Below are positions 1 through 7,788 of a stretch of DNA of 22,128 nucleotides, piece after piece. The stretch comes from UMGS1071 sp045638545 (GTDB taxonomy: Bacteria; Bacillota; Clostridia; Oscillospirales; Acutalibacteraceae): assembly GCA_045638545.1 (NCBI GenBank), contig JAZUBL010000033.1, positions 1-22,128 of the forward strand. Reading direction: 5' to 3'. Positions within the stretch are counted from its first letter, which is position 1. Every line of letters starts with the position of its first letter. A program made the position numbers and the translations under genes. A model generated the notes under the pieces. That model was not told where the DNA came from, made no database searches, and was given only the letters and a program-made list of their open reading frames with translations.

Positions 1-695
1 AGCTGGGCCATACCATTGTGCAGGAATTCCCGGCGCTTGTGCAGCTGAAGTCTGATCCAAACCGCATGAAAGCCATCAAGGGAATGCGCAGCCAGGGCAC
101 AGCGTCACTTTTTATTAATGGAAAGCAGACGATGGAAGAAACAGGCGAGGTGCAGTTTACAGAGCACGGCCTTTCCGGTATCTGCATCTTTCAGTTTTCC
201 GGCAGTGTTAACCAGCAGCTGGCACAGGGCGCAAAAGCAGAAATTGCCCTTGACCTGATGCCGGAGTGGAAAGCTGACCAGCTTGGCAAGCGCATTGCCG
301 GCCAGGGCAAGCGTTACGCAGATCTGCCGACCATCGATCTGCTCTGCGGCTTTGTGAACCAGCGTGTGGGACAGGCTGTGATCAAAGAAGCGCTTGGCAA
401 GCAGATGCCGGCCTGTGCCGGCGACTGCACCTACGATCAATATCAGAAGATTGCCGAAACAGTGAAGAATTTCCGCTTCCCGATTACCGGCAGTATGGGC
501 TGGGACAGCGCCCAGGTAACAGCTGGCGGTGTGGACTGCAGAGAAATCGACAACAATACCATGGAATCAAAAAAGTGCCGCGGTTTATACCTGACAGGCG
601 AGCTGGTTGACCTGTACGGAGATTGCGGCGGCTTTAATTTACATTTTGCATGGAGCAGCGGAATTGCGGCAGGCCGTGATTGCGCAGGCGCATAA
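1..695 (+). CDS. NAD(P)/FAD-dependent oxidoreductase, BaiN/HI0933 (YhiN-like) family, 5' end missing
   Basis: The reading frame is open from the left edge (frame of base 3) to TAA at 693-695, so this is the C-terminal ~230 residues of a protein whose family is usually about 400 residues. The first visible residues, LGHTIVQEFPALVQL, match the conserved GHTI..P.LV.L segment that precedes the middle insert domain of HI0933-like flavoproteins. The C-terminus has the FAD-contacting signature of this family: GLYLTGELVDLYGDCGG followed by FNLHFAWSSGIAAG. The N-terminal Rossmann dinucleotide motif lies outside the window. Family members are flavoproteins of mostly unknown substrate; BaiN is linked to bile-acid dehydroxylation, but that role cannot be transferred from sequence alone. 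The gene ends 14 bases before the next flavoprotein, so the two are probably co-transcribed. Family confident, substrate unknown. Confidence 0.9.
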   Translation, partial: LGHTIVQEFPALVQLKSDPNRMKAIKGMRSQGTASLFINGKQTMEETGEVQFTEHGLSGICIFQFSGSVNQQLAQGAKAEIALDLMPEWKADQLGKRIAGQGKRYADLPTIDLLCGFVNQRVGQAVIKEALGKQMPACAGDCTYDQYQKIAETVKNFRFPITGSMGWDSAQVTAGGVDCREIDNNTMESKKCRGLYLTGELVDLYGDCGGFNLHFAWSSGIAAGRDCAGA

Positions 696-709
696 TAGGG
701 GGAAAGAAC

Positions 710-2317
710 ATGATTCGCATTACAGAAATCGTGCTGCCGCTGGACGTGCAGCCGATCAAAGAAAGAGAATATCTCAAAAAGCAGGCGGCAAAGCGTCTGA
801 AGATCAATGAGGGACAGATTGAAAAAATCTCCCTGTTTAAAAAATCCATCGATGCCCGCAAAAAGGATGCCATTGTATTCCGCTGCACTGTAGATGTAAC
901 CGTGAAGCAGGAGCAGGCTGTTTTTACCAAGGCAAGAGATAAGAAGAGCTCCATTGCAAAGCCATATCATTATGAAATGCCGGTGTGCGGCCTGCTGGAA
1001 AAACGCCCTGTTGTGGTTGGCTTTGGTCCGGCCGGTATGTTTGCAGGTCTTCTGCTGGCACAGGCAGGCCAGCGCCCGATCATCGTAGAACGCGGCGGCT
1101 CTGTGGAAGAACGCCAGCAGCAGGTAGAAGCTTTCTGGAACGGCGGTGCTCTGAATACCCAGTGCAACGTACAGTTTGGTGAAGGAGGCGCAGGTACTTT
1201 CTCTGACGGTAAGCTGAACACCGGCACCAAGGACATTCGTGCCCGTAAAGTACTGGAGGAGCTTTGTGCAGCCGGTGCGCCGGAGGAGATCCTCTATCTG
1301 GCACATCCCCACGTTGGTACCGATAAGCTGCCGCAGACCGTCCGCACCATTCGCGAGACCATCAAAAAGCTGGGCGGCGAAGTATGGTTCAACACACAGA
1401 TGACAGCCATCCATACAAAAGACGGCGCAGTGACAGCGGCCGTAGTAAAGAATGCAGACGGCGAGCACGTGCTGGAGACAGATCACCTGATTCTGGCAAT
1501 CGGTCACAGTGCAAGAGATACTTATGAAATGCTCAACGGAATGGGCCTTTTCATGGAGCAGAAGCCATTCTCCGTTGGTGCAAGAATCGAGCATCCGCAG
1601 AGTCTCATCAATAAAGCCCAGTACGGCAGCTTTGCGGAGCATCCTGCTCTTGGTTCCGCAGAGTACAAACTGGCAGTGCATCTGCCGGACGGCCGCGGCG
1701 TGTATACCTTCTGTATGTGCCCTGGCGGCGAGGTAGTTGCTGCTGCTTCAGAAGAAGGTATGGTGGTGACCAACGGTATGAGCAACTTTGCCCGTGATGG
1801 CCAGAACGCTAACGCAGCGCTGCTGGTTGGCATTGAGCCGAAGGACTTTGGCAGTGAGCACCCGCTGGCTGGTATGCACCTGCAGAGAATGCTGGAGCGT
1901 GCCGCTTACCGCTTTGGCGGCAGTAATTACAAAGCCCCGGCCCAGAGAGTAGAGGATTTCCTGAAAAAGGAACGCTCTACTCATTTCGGCGACGTTCATC
2001 CAACATATCAGCGCGGTGTGGAGCCAAGTGACCTCCACGATCTGCTGCCGAACTTCATTGCAGAATCCATGATGGAAGGTATTAAAATGCTGGATCATCG
2101 TCTGTCCGGCTTTGCGTACCCGGATGCTGTGCTGACCGGCGTGGAAACAAGAAGTTCCGCACCTGTGCGCCTCCTTCGCAACGAGAAGCTGCAGTCTGTT
2201 TCTCTCAGCGGCCTGTATCCATGCGGTGAAGGCGCAGGCTATGCAGGCGGCATTATTTCCGCCGCAGTAGACGGCCTCCGCTGCGCAGAGATGGTATTGG
2301 AATCTGTAAAGAAATAA
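710..2317 (+). CDS. FAD-dependent dehydrogenase, COG2509 family
   Basis: A 535-residue protein. I chose ATG 710 because the run of G at 697-702 forms a ribosome-binding site at the right distance; an upstream in-frame start would overlap the previous gene. Residues 1-90 are a basic alpha/beta N-terminal domain typical of COG2509 proteins. A Rossmann motif GFGPAG lies at about 104-109, preceded by VVV and followed by an acidic/basic IIVERG strand end, consistent with FAD binding. The family hallmark NVQFGEGGAGTFSDGKL follows at about 155-170. The C-terminus has a second FAD-binding signature, YPCGEGAGYAGGI. These are predicted soluble flavoproteins annotated only as uncharacterised dehydrogenases; the substrate is unknown. 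It sits just downstream of another flavoprotein of a different family, probably in one operon, and ends at a strong terminator. Confidence 0.93.
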   Translation: MIRITEIVLPLDVQPIKEREYLKKQAAKRLKINEGQIEKISLFKKSIDARKKDAIVFRCTVDVTVKQEQAVFTKARDKKSSIAKPYHYEMPVCGLLEKRPVVVGFGPAGMFAGLLLAQAGQRPIIVERGGSVEERQQQVEAFWNGGALNTQCNVQFGEGGAGTFSDGKLNTGTKDIRARKVLEELCAAGAPEEILYLAHPHVGTDKLPQTVRTIRETIKKLGGEVWFNTQMTAIHTKDGAVTAAVVKNADGEHVLETDHLILAIGHSARDTYEMLNGMGLFMEQKPFSVGARIEHPQSLINKAQYGSFAEHPALGSAEYKLAVHLPDGRGVYTFCMCPGGEVVAAASEEGMVVTNGMSNFARDGQNANAALLVGIEPKDFGSEHPLAGMHLQRMLERAAYRFGGSNYKAPAQRVEDFLKKERSTHFGDVHPTYQRGVEPSDLHDLLPNFIAESMMEGIKMLDHRLSGFAYPDAVLTGVETRSSAPVRLLRNEKLQSVSLSGLYPCGEGAGYAGGIISAAVDGLRCAEMVLESVKK

Positions 2318-2320
2318 ATA

Positions 2321-2370
2321 CAGCAAAATAAAACGGTATCACATGGTGTGGTACCGTTTTTTTGCTGTTG
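2321..2370. terminator. Convergent bidirectional terminator
   Basis: A long imperfect dyad lies between the + strand flavoprotein and the - strand S1 gene. The left arm runs CAGCAAAATAAAACGGTA and the right arm TACCGTTTTTTTGCTG, with an inner CAC/GTG pairing. It has A-runs on one side and T-runs on the other, so it can act in both directions and end both converging genes. Confidence 0.88.
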
Positions 2371-2372
2371 TT

Positions 2373-3296
2373 TTATTCAAATGTAGTGAGGACCTGTTTT
2401 TCGCAGACGGCGGGGGAGTAGCGGAATGTATCCATGTGATCGCCGTAAAAATAGTAGTCCGGTTCCGTTGGCTTCATTGGTTCGTCAAAGGTGTCGATGA
2501 TGATCAGCTTCACTTTCATTTTGTCTGGGATCAGACTCTTAATAAACACGCTGGCTTGTTGTCCCGGCTTCACATTTTCTTTCAGTTCCGCAAGGCCGGC
2601 TAAATTGGGAGCCAGCTCTACAAAAATCCCGTAAGGCTCCACAGAGCGGACAGTGCCAGCAACTGTTTCTCCCGGTGAGAACCGGGCGGCGTTTTCTTCC
2701 CATGTGCCCAGCAGCTCTTTGTGGGAGAGGGTAATACGATCACCCTCTATATTTTTTATTACGGCGCGGATTTCCATCCCTGCACAGAATCGCTCTCTGG
2801 GATGATTGATGCGGGACACGGAAATGGTGTCGATAGGCATGAGAGAAATGATACCGCAGCCAATGTCGGCAAAAACGCCGAAAGGTTCCAGGTGAGTTAC
2901 CGTAGCAGGGATCACATCGCCGGGGCACAGGGCAGATAAGTATGCCTGACGGCACTGCTCCTGTGCCGTTCGGCGAGAAAGAATTGCCATTGTGCTGCCG
3001 TCCTGCTGTTTTGCAAATCCGGTAACATGAAAGCACACCGGTCGATTCACGCGGGAAATAATAGCGATATCCCGCACGGTGCCCTCCCGAATGCCGATGG
3101 CGCATTCTTCCCGGGAAATGATTCCTCTCATGCAGCCAAGGTCTACGATCAAATTATGTTCACTGTCGCAAACGACAGCGCGTGCTTCCAGAATCTGTCC
3201 GTCACGGCAGGCATCTGCAAGGGCGGCAGCACTGGCCAGCGCTGCTTTGTTCAGCGGTGTGTCTATCAGCCGCCCTTCCGGATAGTAGAAACTCAT
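2373..3296 (-). CDS. S1 RNA-binding domain protein (three S1 repeats)
   Basis: A 307-residue soluble protein with three tandem OB-fold S1-type segments. The first (about 32-107) is divergent. The second (about 124-193, GDVIPATVTHLEPFGVFADI) and the third (about 207-268, GETVAGTVRSVEPYGIFVEL) carry the classic G..V.G.V..V...G.FV pattern. The start has GGGAGG 10 bases upstream (3306-3311). Proteins like this are usually annotated as 30S ribosomal protein S1-like or 'S1 RNA-binding domain' proteins; it is too short and has too few repeats to be the main ribosomal S1. An RNA-binding role in translation or RNA turnover is a family inference. It is a single-gene unit, transcribed towards the shared terminator and divergent from the cyclophilin gene. 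Confidence 0.88.
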   Translation of the reverse strand: MSFYYPEGRLIDTPLNKAALASAAALADACRDGQILEARAVVCDSEHNLIVDLGCMRGIISREECAIGIREGTVRDIAIISRVNRPVCFHVTGFAKQQDGSTMAILSRRTAQEQCRQAYLSALCPGDVIPATVTHLEPFGVFADIGCGIISLMPIDTISVSRINHPRERFCAGMEIRAVIKNIEGDRITLSHKELLGTWEENAARFSPGETVAGTVRSVEPYGIFVELAPNLAGLAELKENVKPGQQASVFIKSLIPDKMKVKLIIIDTFDEPMKPTEPDYYFYGDHMDTFRYSPAVCEKQVLTTFE

Positions 3297-3377
3297 TTTG
3301 TCAGCCTCCCTTATTATTGTCCGGTTTATCTATATGCGCGGCAGCATGAGAAAATACAAAAATCACAGGATCTTAAC

Positions 3378-3410
3378 TTGATAAAGTTCTGTATTTTCGG
3401 TAGAATACAG
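3378..3410 (+). promoter_or_regulatory. Promoter of the cyclophilin gene, with a dyad over the -10 region
   Basis: The -35 is TTGATA (3378-3383) and the -10 is TAGAAT (3401-3406), with a 17-base spacer. A 7-bp inverted repeat, CTGTATT (3389-3395) and AATACAG (3404-3410), overlaps the -10 box and could be an operator. The promoter call is strong; the operator is an inference. Confidence 0.7.
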
Positions 3411-3454
3411 ATAAGTATTTTTTGAGAGTTATTTTTGAATTGGGAGAGATTGCT

Positions 3455-4342
3455 ATGAAAAAACGAATCCTTGGTATTTTCTGCGCTATGCTGGTATGCT
3501 GCGCAGGCGCTGCAGTACTGGCAGGCTGCGGCGGCGCAGGAGAACCAGCTGCAAGCACCACAGAACAGAATAACAGCACTGTTGTTTCTCAGGCAGAAAG
3601 CCAGACAGAAACATCTTCCCTGCTGCCAACAACAAACGATGCAGCTGTTTCCGCAGTGATCACAGAAGTTGGCGACCAGCTGGATAAGCCGGCAATCGGT
3701 GAGGAGATTGCTGTGATTGAAACAACACAGGGAACCATTAAAATGCGCCTGTTCCCGGAGCAGGCACCAAAGGCTGTTGCCAACTTCAAGCAGCTTGCAC
3801 AGGATGGCATTTACAATGATATGCTGTTCCACCGTGTGATTGACGGCTTTATGATCCAGACCGGCGAAACTGCAAGCACCAGCATTTACGGCGACTGGTT
3901 CGAGGATGAATTCAGCGATAAGCTGCTGAACCTCCGCGGCGCTGTTTCCATGGCGAATATCAGCCAGCCGGATACCAACAGTACCCAGTTCTTCATCAAC
4001 CAGGCACCGGCAGAAAGTTTTATTGGCTGGGATTACTATACAGAAGGCTACCGCTACTATATGCAGCAGGGTGAGCTGTTTACCATGAACTACGGCAGCT
4101 GGACTGATATGTCTAAAATCGGTGAGAATGTGAAGACACTGTACGAGCAGAACGGCGGCAACCCAACACTGGACGGTGCTTATACTACCACCGGTCTTGG
4201 TCATACAGTTTTCGGTCAGGTGTTCGAAGGTCTTGAAGTTGTAGACAAAATTGCAAAGGCCGAAACAGGCGTGAATGACCGCCCAACAGATGAAGCTGCA
4301 TACAAAATCAAGAGCATTACCTTTGTAAAGTACGAAGGCTGA
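3455..4342 (+). CDS. Peptidyl-prolyl cis-trans isomerase, cyclophilin type, lipoprotein
   Basis: A 295-residue protein. ATG 3455 is chosen because GGGAGA (3442-3447) sits at a correct distance and the protein then opens with a textbook signal: MKKR, a hydrophobic stretch, and the lipobox VLAGC with Cys25 as the lipidated residue. A Ser/Thr/Gln-rich linker (about 30-80) leads to a cyclophilin domain (about 85-295). Its active-site motif is FHRVIDGFMIQTGE (Arg127, Gln135), followed by GAVSMANISQPDTNSTQFFI and, after an insert of about 50 residues rich in Tyr/Gly, GHTVFGQVFEG. It should catalyse proline isomerisation in secreted proteins at the outer face of the membrane. It stands alone between its own promoter and the pyrG promoter. 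I see no strong terminator directly behind it; the pyrG leader hairpin may also stop read-through. Confidence 0.95.
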   Translation: MKKRILGIFCAMLVCCAGAAVLAGCGGAGEPAASTTEQNNSTVVSQAESQTETSSLLPTTNDAAVSAVITEVGDQLDKPAIGEEIAVIETTQGTIKMRLFPEQAPKAVANFKQLAQDGIYNDMLFHRVIDGFMIQTGETASTSIYGDWFEDEFSDKLLNLRGAVSMANISQPDTNSTQFFINQAPAESFIGWDYYTEGYRYYMQQGELFTMNYGSWTDMSKIGENVKTLYEQNGGNPTLDGAYTTTGLGHTVFGQVFEGLEVVDKIAKAETGVNDRPTDEAAYKIKSITFVKYEG

Positions 4343-4380
4343 GTTTTGGCTGGTTTTTCTGAAAATGTTCCCGCATTTTG

Positions 4381-4410
4381 TTGACAAGCCATGCGCTGAA
4401 GTTATATAAT
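4381..4410 (+). promoter_or_regulatory. pyrG promoter (consensus sigma-A type)
   Basis: Perfect TTGACA (4381-4386) and perfect TATAAT (4405-4410) are separated by 18 bases. Transcription should begin around 4416-4418, giving a transcript that starts near GUGUAUUUU. It lies about 110 bases upstream of the pyrG start codon and upstream of a terminator-like hairpin. Confidence 0.88.
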
Positions 4411-4426
4411 TAATAGTGTATTTTAT

Positions 4427-4474
4427 GCTCCCGTTTCAGGTAAATGGAATCCACGGGAGCGCTTTCTTTTTTAT
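4427..4474 (+). promoter_or_regulatory. pyrG leader intrinsic terminator (probable attenuator)
   Basis: An 8-bp perfect stem, GCTCCCGT (4427-4434) with ACGGGAGC (4453-4460), encloses an 18-base loop in which TTC/GAA can pair further. It is followed by GCTTTCTTTTTTAT. It begins only about 10 bases after the predicted transcription start and precedes pyrG. The C/U-rich 5' arm resembles the arm used in pyrG attenuators of Gram-positive bacteria. It could also serve as a terminator for transcripts entering from the cyclophilin gene. Confidence 0.75.
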
Positions 4475-4522
4475 AATAAATTGCAATCATTTGAATGCTA
4501 TAGATACAGGAGGAAAAGTCTT

Positions 4523-6109
4523 ATGCCAGCAAAATATATTTTCGTGACCGGCGGCGTTGTATCCGGTCTTGGTAAGGGTATCACAGCGGCATCTCTCGGC
4601 CGTTTGCTCAAAGCAAGAGGCCTCAAAGTAACCATGCAGAAGCTGGATCCATATTTGAACGTGGACCCGGGCAACATGAACCCAATTCAGCACGGTGAAG
4701 TATTTGTAACAGAGGACGGCGCGGAGACAGACCTGGATCTGGGCCACTACGAGCGTTTTATCGACGAAAATCTGTCCAGAAAGAGCAGCGTGACTTCCGG
4801 CAGAATTTACTGGCAGGTACTGCAGAATGAACGTGCCGGTCTCTACAACGGCGGCACTGTACAGGTTGTTCCGCACATCACCAACGAGATCAAAAAGCAC
4901 ATTGCAGAGGATGACGTAGACGTATCCATCGTTGAAATCGGCGGCACCGTTGGCGACATCGAAGGCATGCCATTTATGGAAGCAATCCGTCAGTTTGCAG
5001 TAGAGGTTGGCAGAGCAAACTGCCTGTTCCTCCACGTAACACTGATGCCATGGCTGTCTGCTTCCGGTGAGCATAAGACAAAGCCAACTCAGCACAGCGT
5101 AAAGGAAATGCTGTCCATCGGTATTCAGCCTGACGTGATCGTTCTCCGCGCAGAGCGTGAAGTTGCAGAAGACGATAAGAAAAAGATCGCAATGTTCTGC
5201 AACGTGCCGGAAAATCACGTTATCACAAACCTGGACCTGCCATCCCTCTATGCAGTTCCGCTGGCACTCCGTGAAGAGCGTCTGGACGACATCGTATGCA
5301 AGCACTTTGGCCTGGATACAAGAGGTCCTGACCTGGCTGACTGGATGGCAATGGTTAAGACTGCAACTACTGTAACAGAAACTGTGACCATCGCTATGGT
5401 TGGTAAGTATGTGGAGCTGCAGGACTCTTACCTGAGCGCAGTAGAAGCACTGAACCACGGCGGTATCGGCAATAAGGTAAAGGTAAAGATCGACTGGATC
5501 GACTCCGAAACCATCACAGCAGACAACGCTGCGGAGATCCTCGGCAATGCAGACGGCGTTCTGGTACCGGGCGGCTTTGGCCAGCGCGGCATGGAAGGCA
5601 AGATCGAAGCAATCCGCTACTGCCGTGAGAACAAGGTGCCATTCTTTGGTCTGTGCCTTGGCATGCAGCTGGCTGTTGTGGAATACAGCCGCAACGTGCT
5701 GGGTCTTGAAGATGCAAACTCTGCAGAGCTGGATCCACAGAGCACAAATCATGTGATCGACATTATGCCGGAACAGAAGGAAACAAAGAAGATGCGTCTG
5801 GGCAGCTACCCATGTAAGCTGACAGCAGGCTCTCTGGCAGCATCCATCTACGGCGAGACTCTCATTTCCGAGCGTCACCGTCATCTCTATGAGGTAAACA
5901 ACGATTACCGTGCTCGTCTGGAAGAGGCAGGTATGGTATTCAGCGGCTGCTCTCCTGACAACCGCCTCATCGAGATCCTGGAGCTGAAGGATCATCCATG
6001 GTTCCTGGGCGTACAGTTCCATCCGGAATTCAAGTCCCGTCCAAACCATCCGCACCCAATTTATCAGAGCTTTGTGAAAGCTGCTATTGACAAAAAGAAC
6101 AGTAAATAA
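4523..6109 (+). CDS. pyrG: CTP synthase
   Basis: A 528-residue protein, full length for the family. ATG 4523 follows AGGAGG (4508-4513) and gives the canonical N-terminus MPAKYIFVTGGVVSGLGKG; an earlier in-frame ATG would add residues not seen in the family. The synthetase domain (about 1-270) carries the ATP-grasping loop GGVVSGLGKG and KLDPYLNVDPG. The class I glutamine amidotransferase domain (about 290-525) has the oxyanion strand PGGFGQRG, nucleophile Cys378 in GLCLGMQ, and the catalytic His-Glu in QFHPEFKSRP. It converts UTP to CTP using ATP and glutamine, the last step of pyrimidine nucleotide synthesis, in the cytoplasm. Regulation is probably through the leader hairpin. It is monocistronic, closed by a 14-bp terminator stem. 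Confidence 0.99.
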   Translation: MPAKYIFVTGGVVSGLGKGITAASLGRLLKARGLKVTMQKLDPYLNVDPGNMNPIQHGEVFVTEDGAETDLDLGHYERFIDENLSRKSSVTSGRIYWQVLQNERAGLYNGGTVQVVPHITNEIKKHIAEDDVDVSIVEIGGTVGDIEGMPFMEAIRQFAVEVGRANCLFLHVTLMPWLSASGEHKTKPTQHSVKEMLSIGIQPDVIVLRAEREVAEDDKKKIAMFCNVPENHVITNLDLPSLYAVPLALREERLDDIVCKHFGLDTRGPDLADWMAMVKTATTVTETVTIAMVGKYVELQDSYLSAVEALNHGGIGNKVKVKIDWIDSETITADNAAEILGNADGVLVPGGFGQRGMEGKIEAIRYCRENKVPFFGLCLGMQLAVVEYSRNVLGLEDANSAELDPQSTNHVIDIMPEQKETKKMRLGSYPCKLTAGSLAASIYGETLISERHRHLYEVNNDYRARLEEAGMVFSGCSPDNRLIEILELKDHPWFLGVQFHPEFKSRPNHPHPIYQSFVKAAIDKKNSK

Positions 6110-6120
6110 TATGATAGATT

Positions 6121-6155
6121 AAATATAGCCGGGCCCCTGCCCGGCTATATTTATA
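6121..6155 (+). terminator. Terminator after pyrG
   Basis: A perfect 14-bp stem, AAATATAGCCGGGC (6121-6134) with GCCCGGCTATATTT (6139-6152), closes a CCCT loop. The T-rich end is partly inside the stem. Confidence 0.85.
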
Positions 6156-6182
6156 TAACAGGATGAGGGGAGAAGAGACGTA

Positions 6183-6590
6183 ATGGAAACACGTGTAAAT
6201 AAAACCATCGAAAAGCACGACATCGGTTACAACTGTGCCCAGTCTGTAGCCTGCACTTACTGCGATCTGGTTGGCATGGACGAAGCAACTATGTTTCGCC
6301 TGACTGAGGCGCTTGGTGCCGGCATGGGCAATAAAGAAGGCACCTGCGGCGCAGTTTCCGGTGCCTGCATTCTGGCGGGTCTCAAGAACAGCACCGGCAA
6401 TCTGGAGCATCCGGACAGCAAGATGAACACCTACAAAATTGCAGCGCAGATCATGGACGAGTTTGCAAAGCAGAACGGCTCCGTTGTCTGCAAGGATCTG
6501 AAGGGTATGGAAACAGGCAAGCCGCTTCGTTCCTGTCCGGACTGCATCCGCGACGCAGCTGCACTGGCTGAAAAAATCCTGTTTGAATAA
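6183..6590 (+). CDS. C_GCAxxG_C_C family redox protein
   Basis: A 135-residue cytoplasmic protein. ATG 6183 is preceded by AGGGGAG (6166-6172). It matches the Cys-rich family named for its motif (PF09719): NCAQS at Cys18, the core TCGAVSGAC (Cys55, Cys62), VCKDLKG (Cys103), and SCPDC near the end (Cys118, Cys121). The spacing of Cys residues, and the Gly-rich GAGMGNKEG ahead of the core, are as expected for the family. Members are thought to be redox-active or metal-binding, often near membrane or electron-transfer proteins, but no reaction has been established. Here it heads a probable operon with two unknown paralogues, 14 bases before the next gene. Family confident; role unknown. Confidence 0.9.
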   Translation: METRVNKTIEKHDIGYNCAQSVACTYCDLVGMDEATMFRLTEALGAGMGNKEGTCGAVSGACILAGLKNSTGNLEHPDSKMNTYKIAAQIMDEFAKQNGSVVCKDLKGMETGKPLRSCPDCIRDAAALAEKILFE

Positions 6591-6604
6591 TCGGAGAGAC
6601 AGCT

Positions 6605-7177
6605 ATGAAAATTGCAGTGAAGAAGATCGCAAAAAAGCAGCCGGAGAAAAAGAAAGTCTATCTGCATCCAATGGAAGGCATTGCTTGGGAAAATAAGCGT
6701 GTAAACCTTGGCGACAGCAAAGCGCAGGTTGCGGCACAGCTTGGGGAAGGTGATTTTTTCGAGGATTCCTACTATTATTTCGACAGTGAGCTTGCGATTA
6801 TGTTCGATAAAGAAGATACCGTAAAGTTCATCGAGTTTTTAGGCGGCGGTGTGGAAGATGCGCTGCTCTGCCCATACATTTTCGGCCAGTCAGCATTTGA
6901 GGCAAAGGCTTCGGCGTTGTTCCTGGCACTGGCAGAAAAAGACGGCGGCAAAGCAGCAGAAAGCGATGACGGCCATGCCTTTACCTTTGAAAATCTGGGT
7001 GTGCGCATTTATCGTGACTACACTCCGGCAGACGTAGAAAACTACGAAGCGGAACTGCGAAACGGCGGTGTTGATCTGGATGGCATGGGAATGGACAGTG
7101 TGGAAGCATGGCAGTCCCTGACATACCAACAGCAGCTTTCCGAGCACTGGTCTACCATTGGTATTTACAGAAAATAA
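6605..7177 (+). CDS. Uncharacterised protein, first of a tandem paralogous pair
   Basis: A 190-residue soluble protein with no signal peptide or membrane segment; GGAGAG lies at 6593-6598. I do not recognise the family. The N-terminus is very basic (MKIAVKKIAKKQPEKKK), followed by a compact mixed domain. It is clearly related to the next gene: both share P(M/L)EG..W.NK, then GDS...VA...G, then F....V(E/K)FI(E/D)FL.G, then P.IFG...F...A. The GDS..QV...LG segment followed by a Tyr-rich strand and FI.FL loosely recalls small BamE-like or immunity-type folds. That is only a resemblance, and no toxin gene is nearby. Genes 6183, 6605 and 7213 lie within 14-35 bases of one another, so they are probably one operon. 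Confidence 0.8.
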   Translation: MKIAVKKIAKKQPEKKKVYLHPMEGIAWENKRVNLGDSKAQVAAQLGEGDFFEDSYYYFDSELAIMFDKEDTVKFIEFLGGGVEDALLCPYIFGQSAFEAKASALFLALAEKDGGKAAESDDGHAFTFENLGVRIYRDYTPADVENYEAELRNGGVDLDGMGMDSVEAWQSLTYQQQLSEHWSTIGIYRK

Positions 7178-7212
7178 AAAGATAATTGAGATATAAAAGG
7201 AGAACTGGAACA

Positions 7213-7749
7213 ATGAATTATATTCTGAAGCCTTTAGAAGGCGTATGCTGGAAGAACAAGAACGGCAAAGAAGAGTGGATCCGCTTTGGTGATTCTCAGA
7301 AGCGCGTTGCGGAAGTTTTTGGCGCACCGGAAGATACAAGCGGCAGCACAATGATGTACCGCAAGAACCAGCTGCAGTTTACTTTTAACGAGCAGGGTGC
7401 AGTTGAGTTTATCGACTTTTTAAGAGGCAGCGACGATACCATCCATCCTGTAATTTTCGGTCTGGATGTATTCAACACAGATGCTGACAAGGTAATTGCA
7501 GCGCTGGAAGAAAACAGCTGTGCAATGGAAGAAGACTGCCTGCAGTACACATTCTTTGACCTGAGCATTAACCTGATGCGTGGTGGCAAGGCAGGCGATC
7601 TGGAGAACTTCATTACAGAGCTGGAAGAAGACTGCATCGATCCGGAAAGCGAATTCGGCAAGGAGCAGATCGCTCGCGAAGAAGAGCAGATCCACTTCTG
7701 CCAGTGCATTGGCCTTGGCGTAAAGGGCTACTACAATAAATCTTTATAA
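7213..7749 (+). CDS. Uncharacterised protein, second of a tandem paralogous pair
   Basis: A 178-residue acidic soluble protein. ATG 7213 is chosen because AAGGAG (7198-7203) is correctly placed; an earlier in-frame start is poor. It lacks the basic N-terminal extension of its neighbour. Shared features with that paralogue include KPLEGVCWKNK, IRFGDSQKRVAEVFGAP, VEFIDFLRG and PVIFGLDVFN. The C-terminal third is Glu-rich and differs more, ending CQCIGLGVKGYYNKSL. No catalytic motif is evident. A local duplication followed by divergence is the simplest reading. It is the last gene of the unit, followed directly by a strong hairpin terminator. Confidence 0.8.
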   Translation: MNYILKPLEGVCWKNKNGKEEWIRFGDSQKRVAEVFGAPEDTSGSTMMYRKNQLQFTFNEQGAVEFIDFLRGSDDTIHPVIFGLDVFNTDADKVIAALEENSCAMEEDCLQYTFFDLSINLMRGGKAGDLENFITELEEDCIDPESEFGKEQIAREEEQIHFCQCIGLGVKGYYNKSL

Positions 7750-7754
7750 TAAAC

Positions 7755-7787
7755 AAAAAAGACGATGGGCTCTCCATCGTCTTTTTT
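7755..7787. terminator. Convergent bidirectional terminator
   Basis: AAAAAAGACGATGG (7755-7768) pairs with CCATCGTCTTTTTT (7774-7787) around a 5-base loop, a perfect 14-bp dyad with A- and T-runs on the outside. It ends the + strand paralogue pair and the - strand C39 gene. Confidence 0.92.
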
Positions 7788-7788
7788 G

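Noticed and set aside
4487..6055. Long open frame antisense to pyrG (similar ones lie antisense to acn and ygiQ)
   Set aside because: These mirror the codon pattern of strongly conserved genes, are rich in Cys/His/Leu, and have no family motif or start site.
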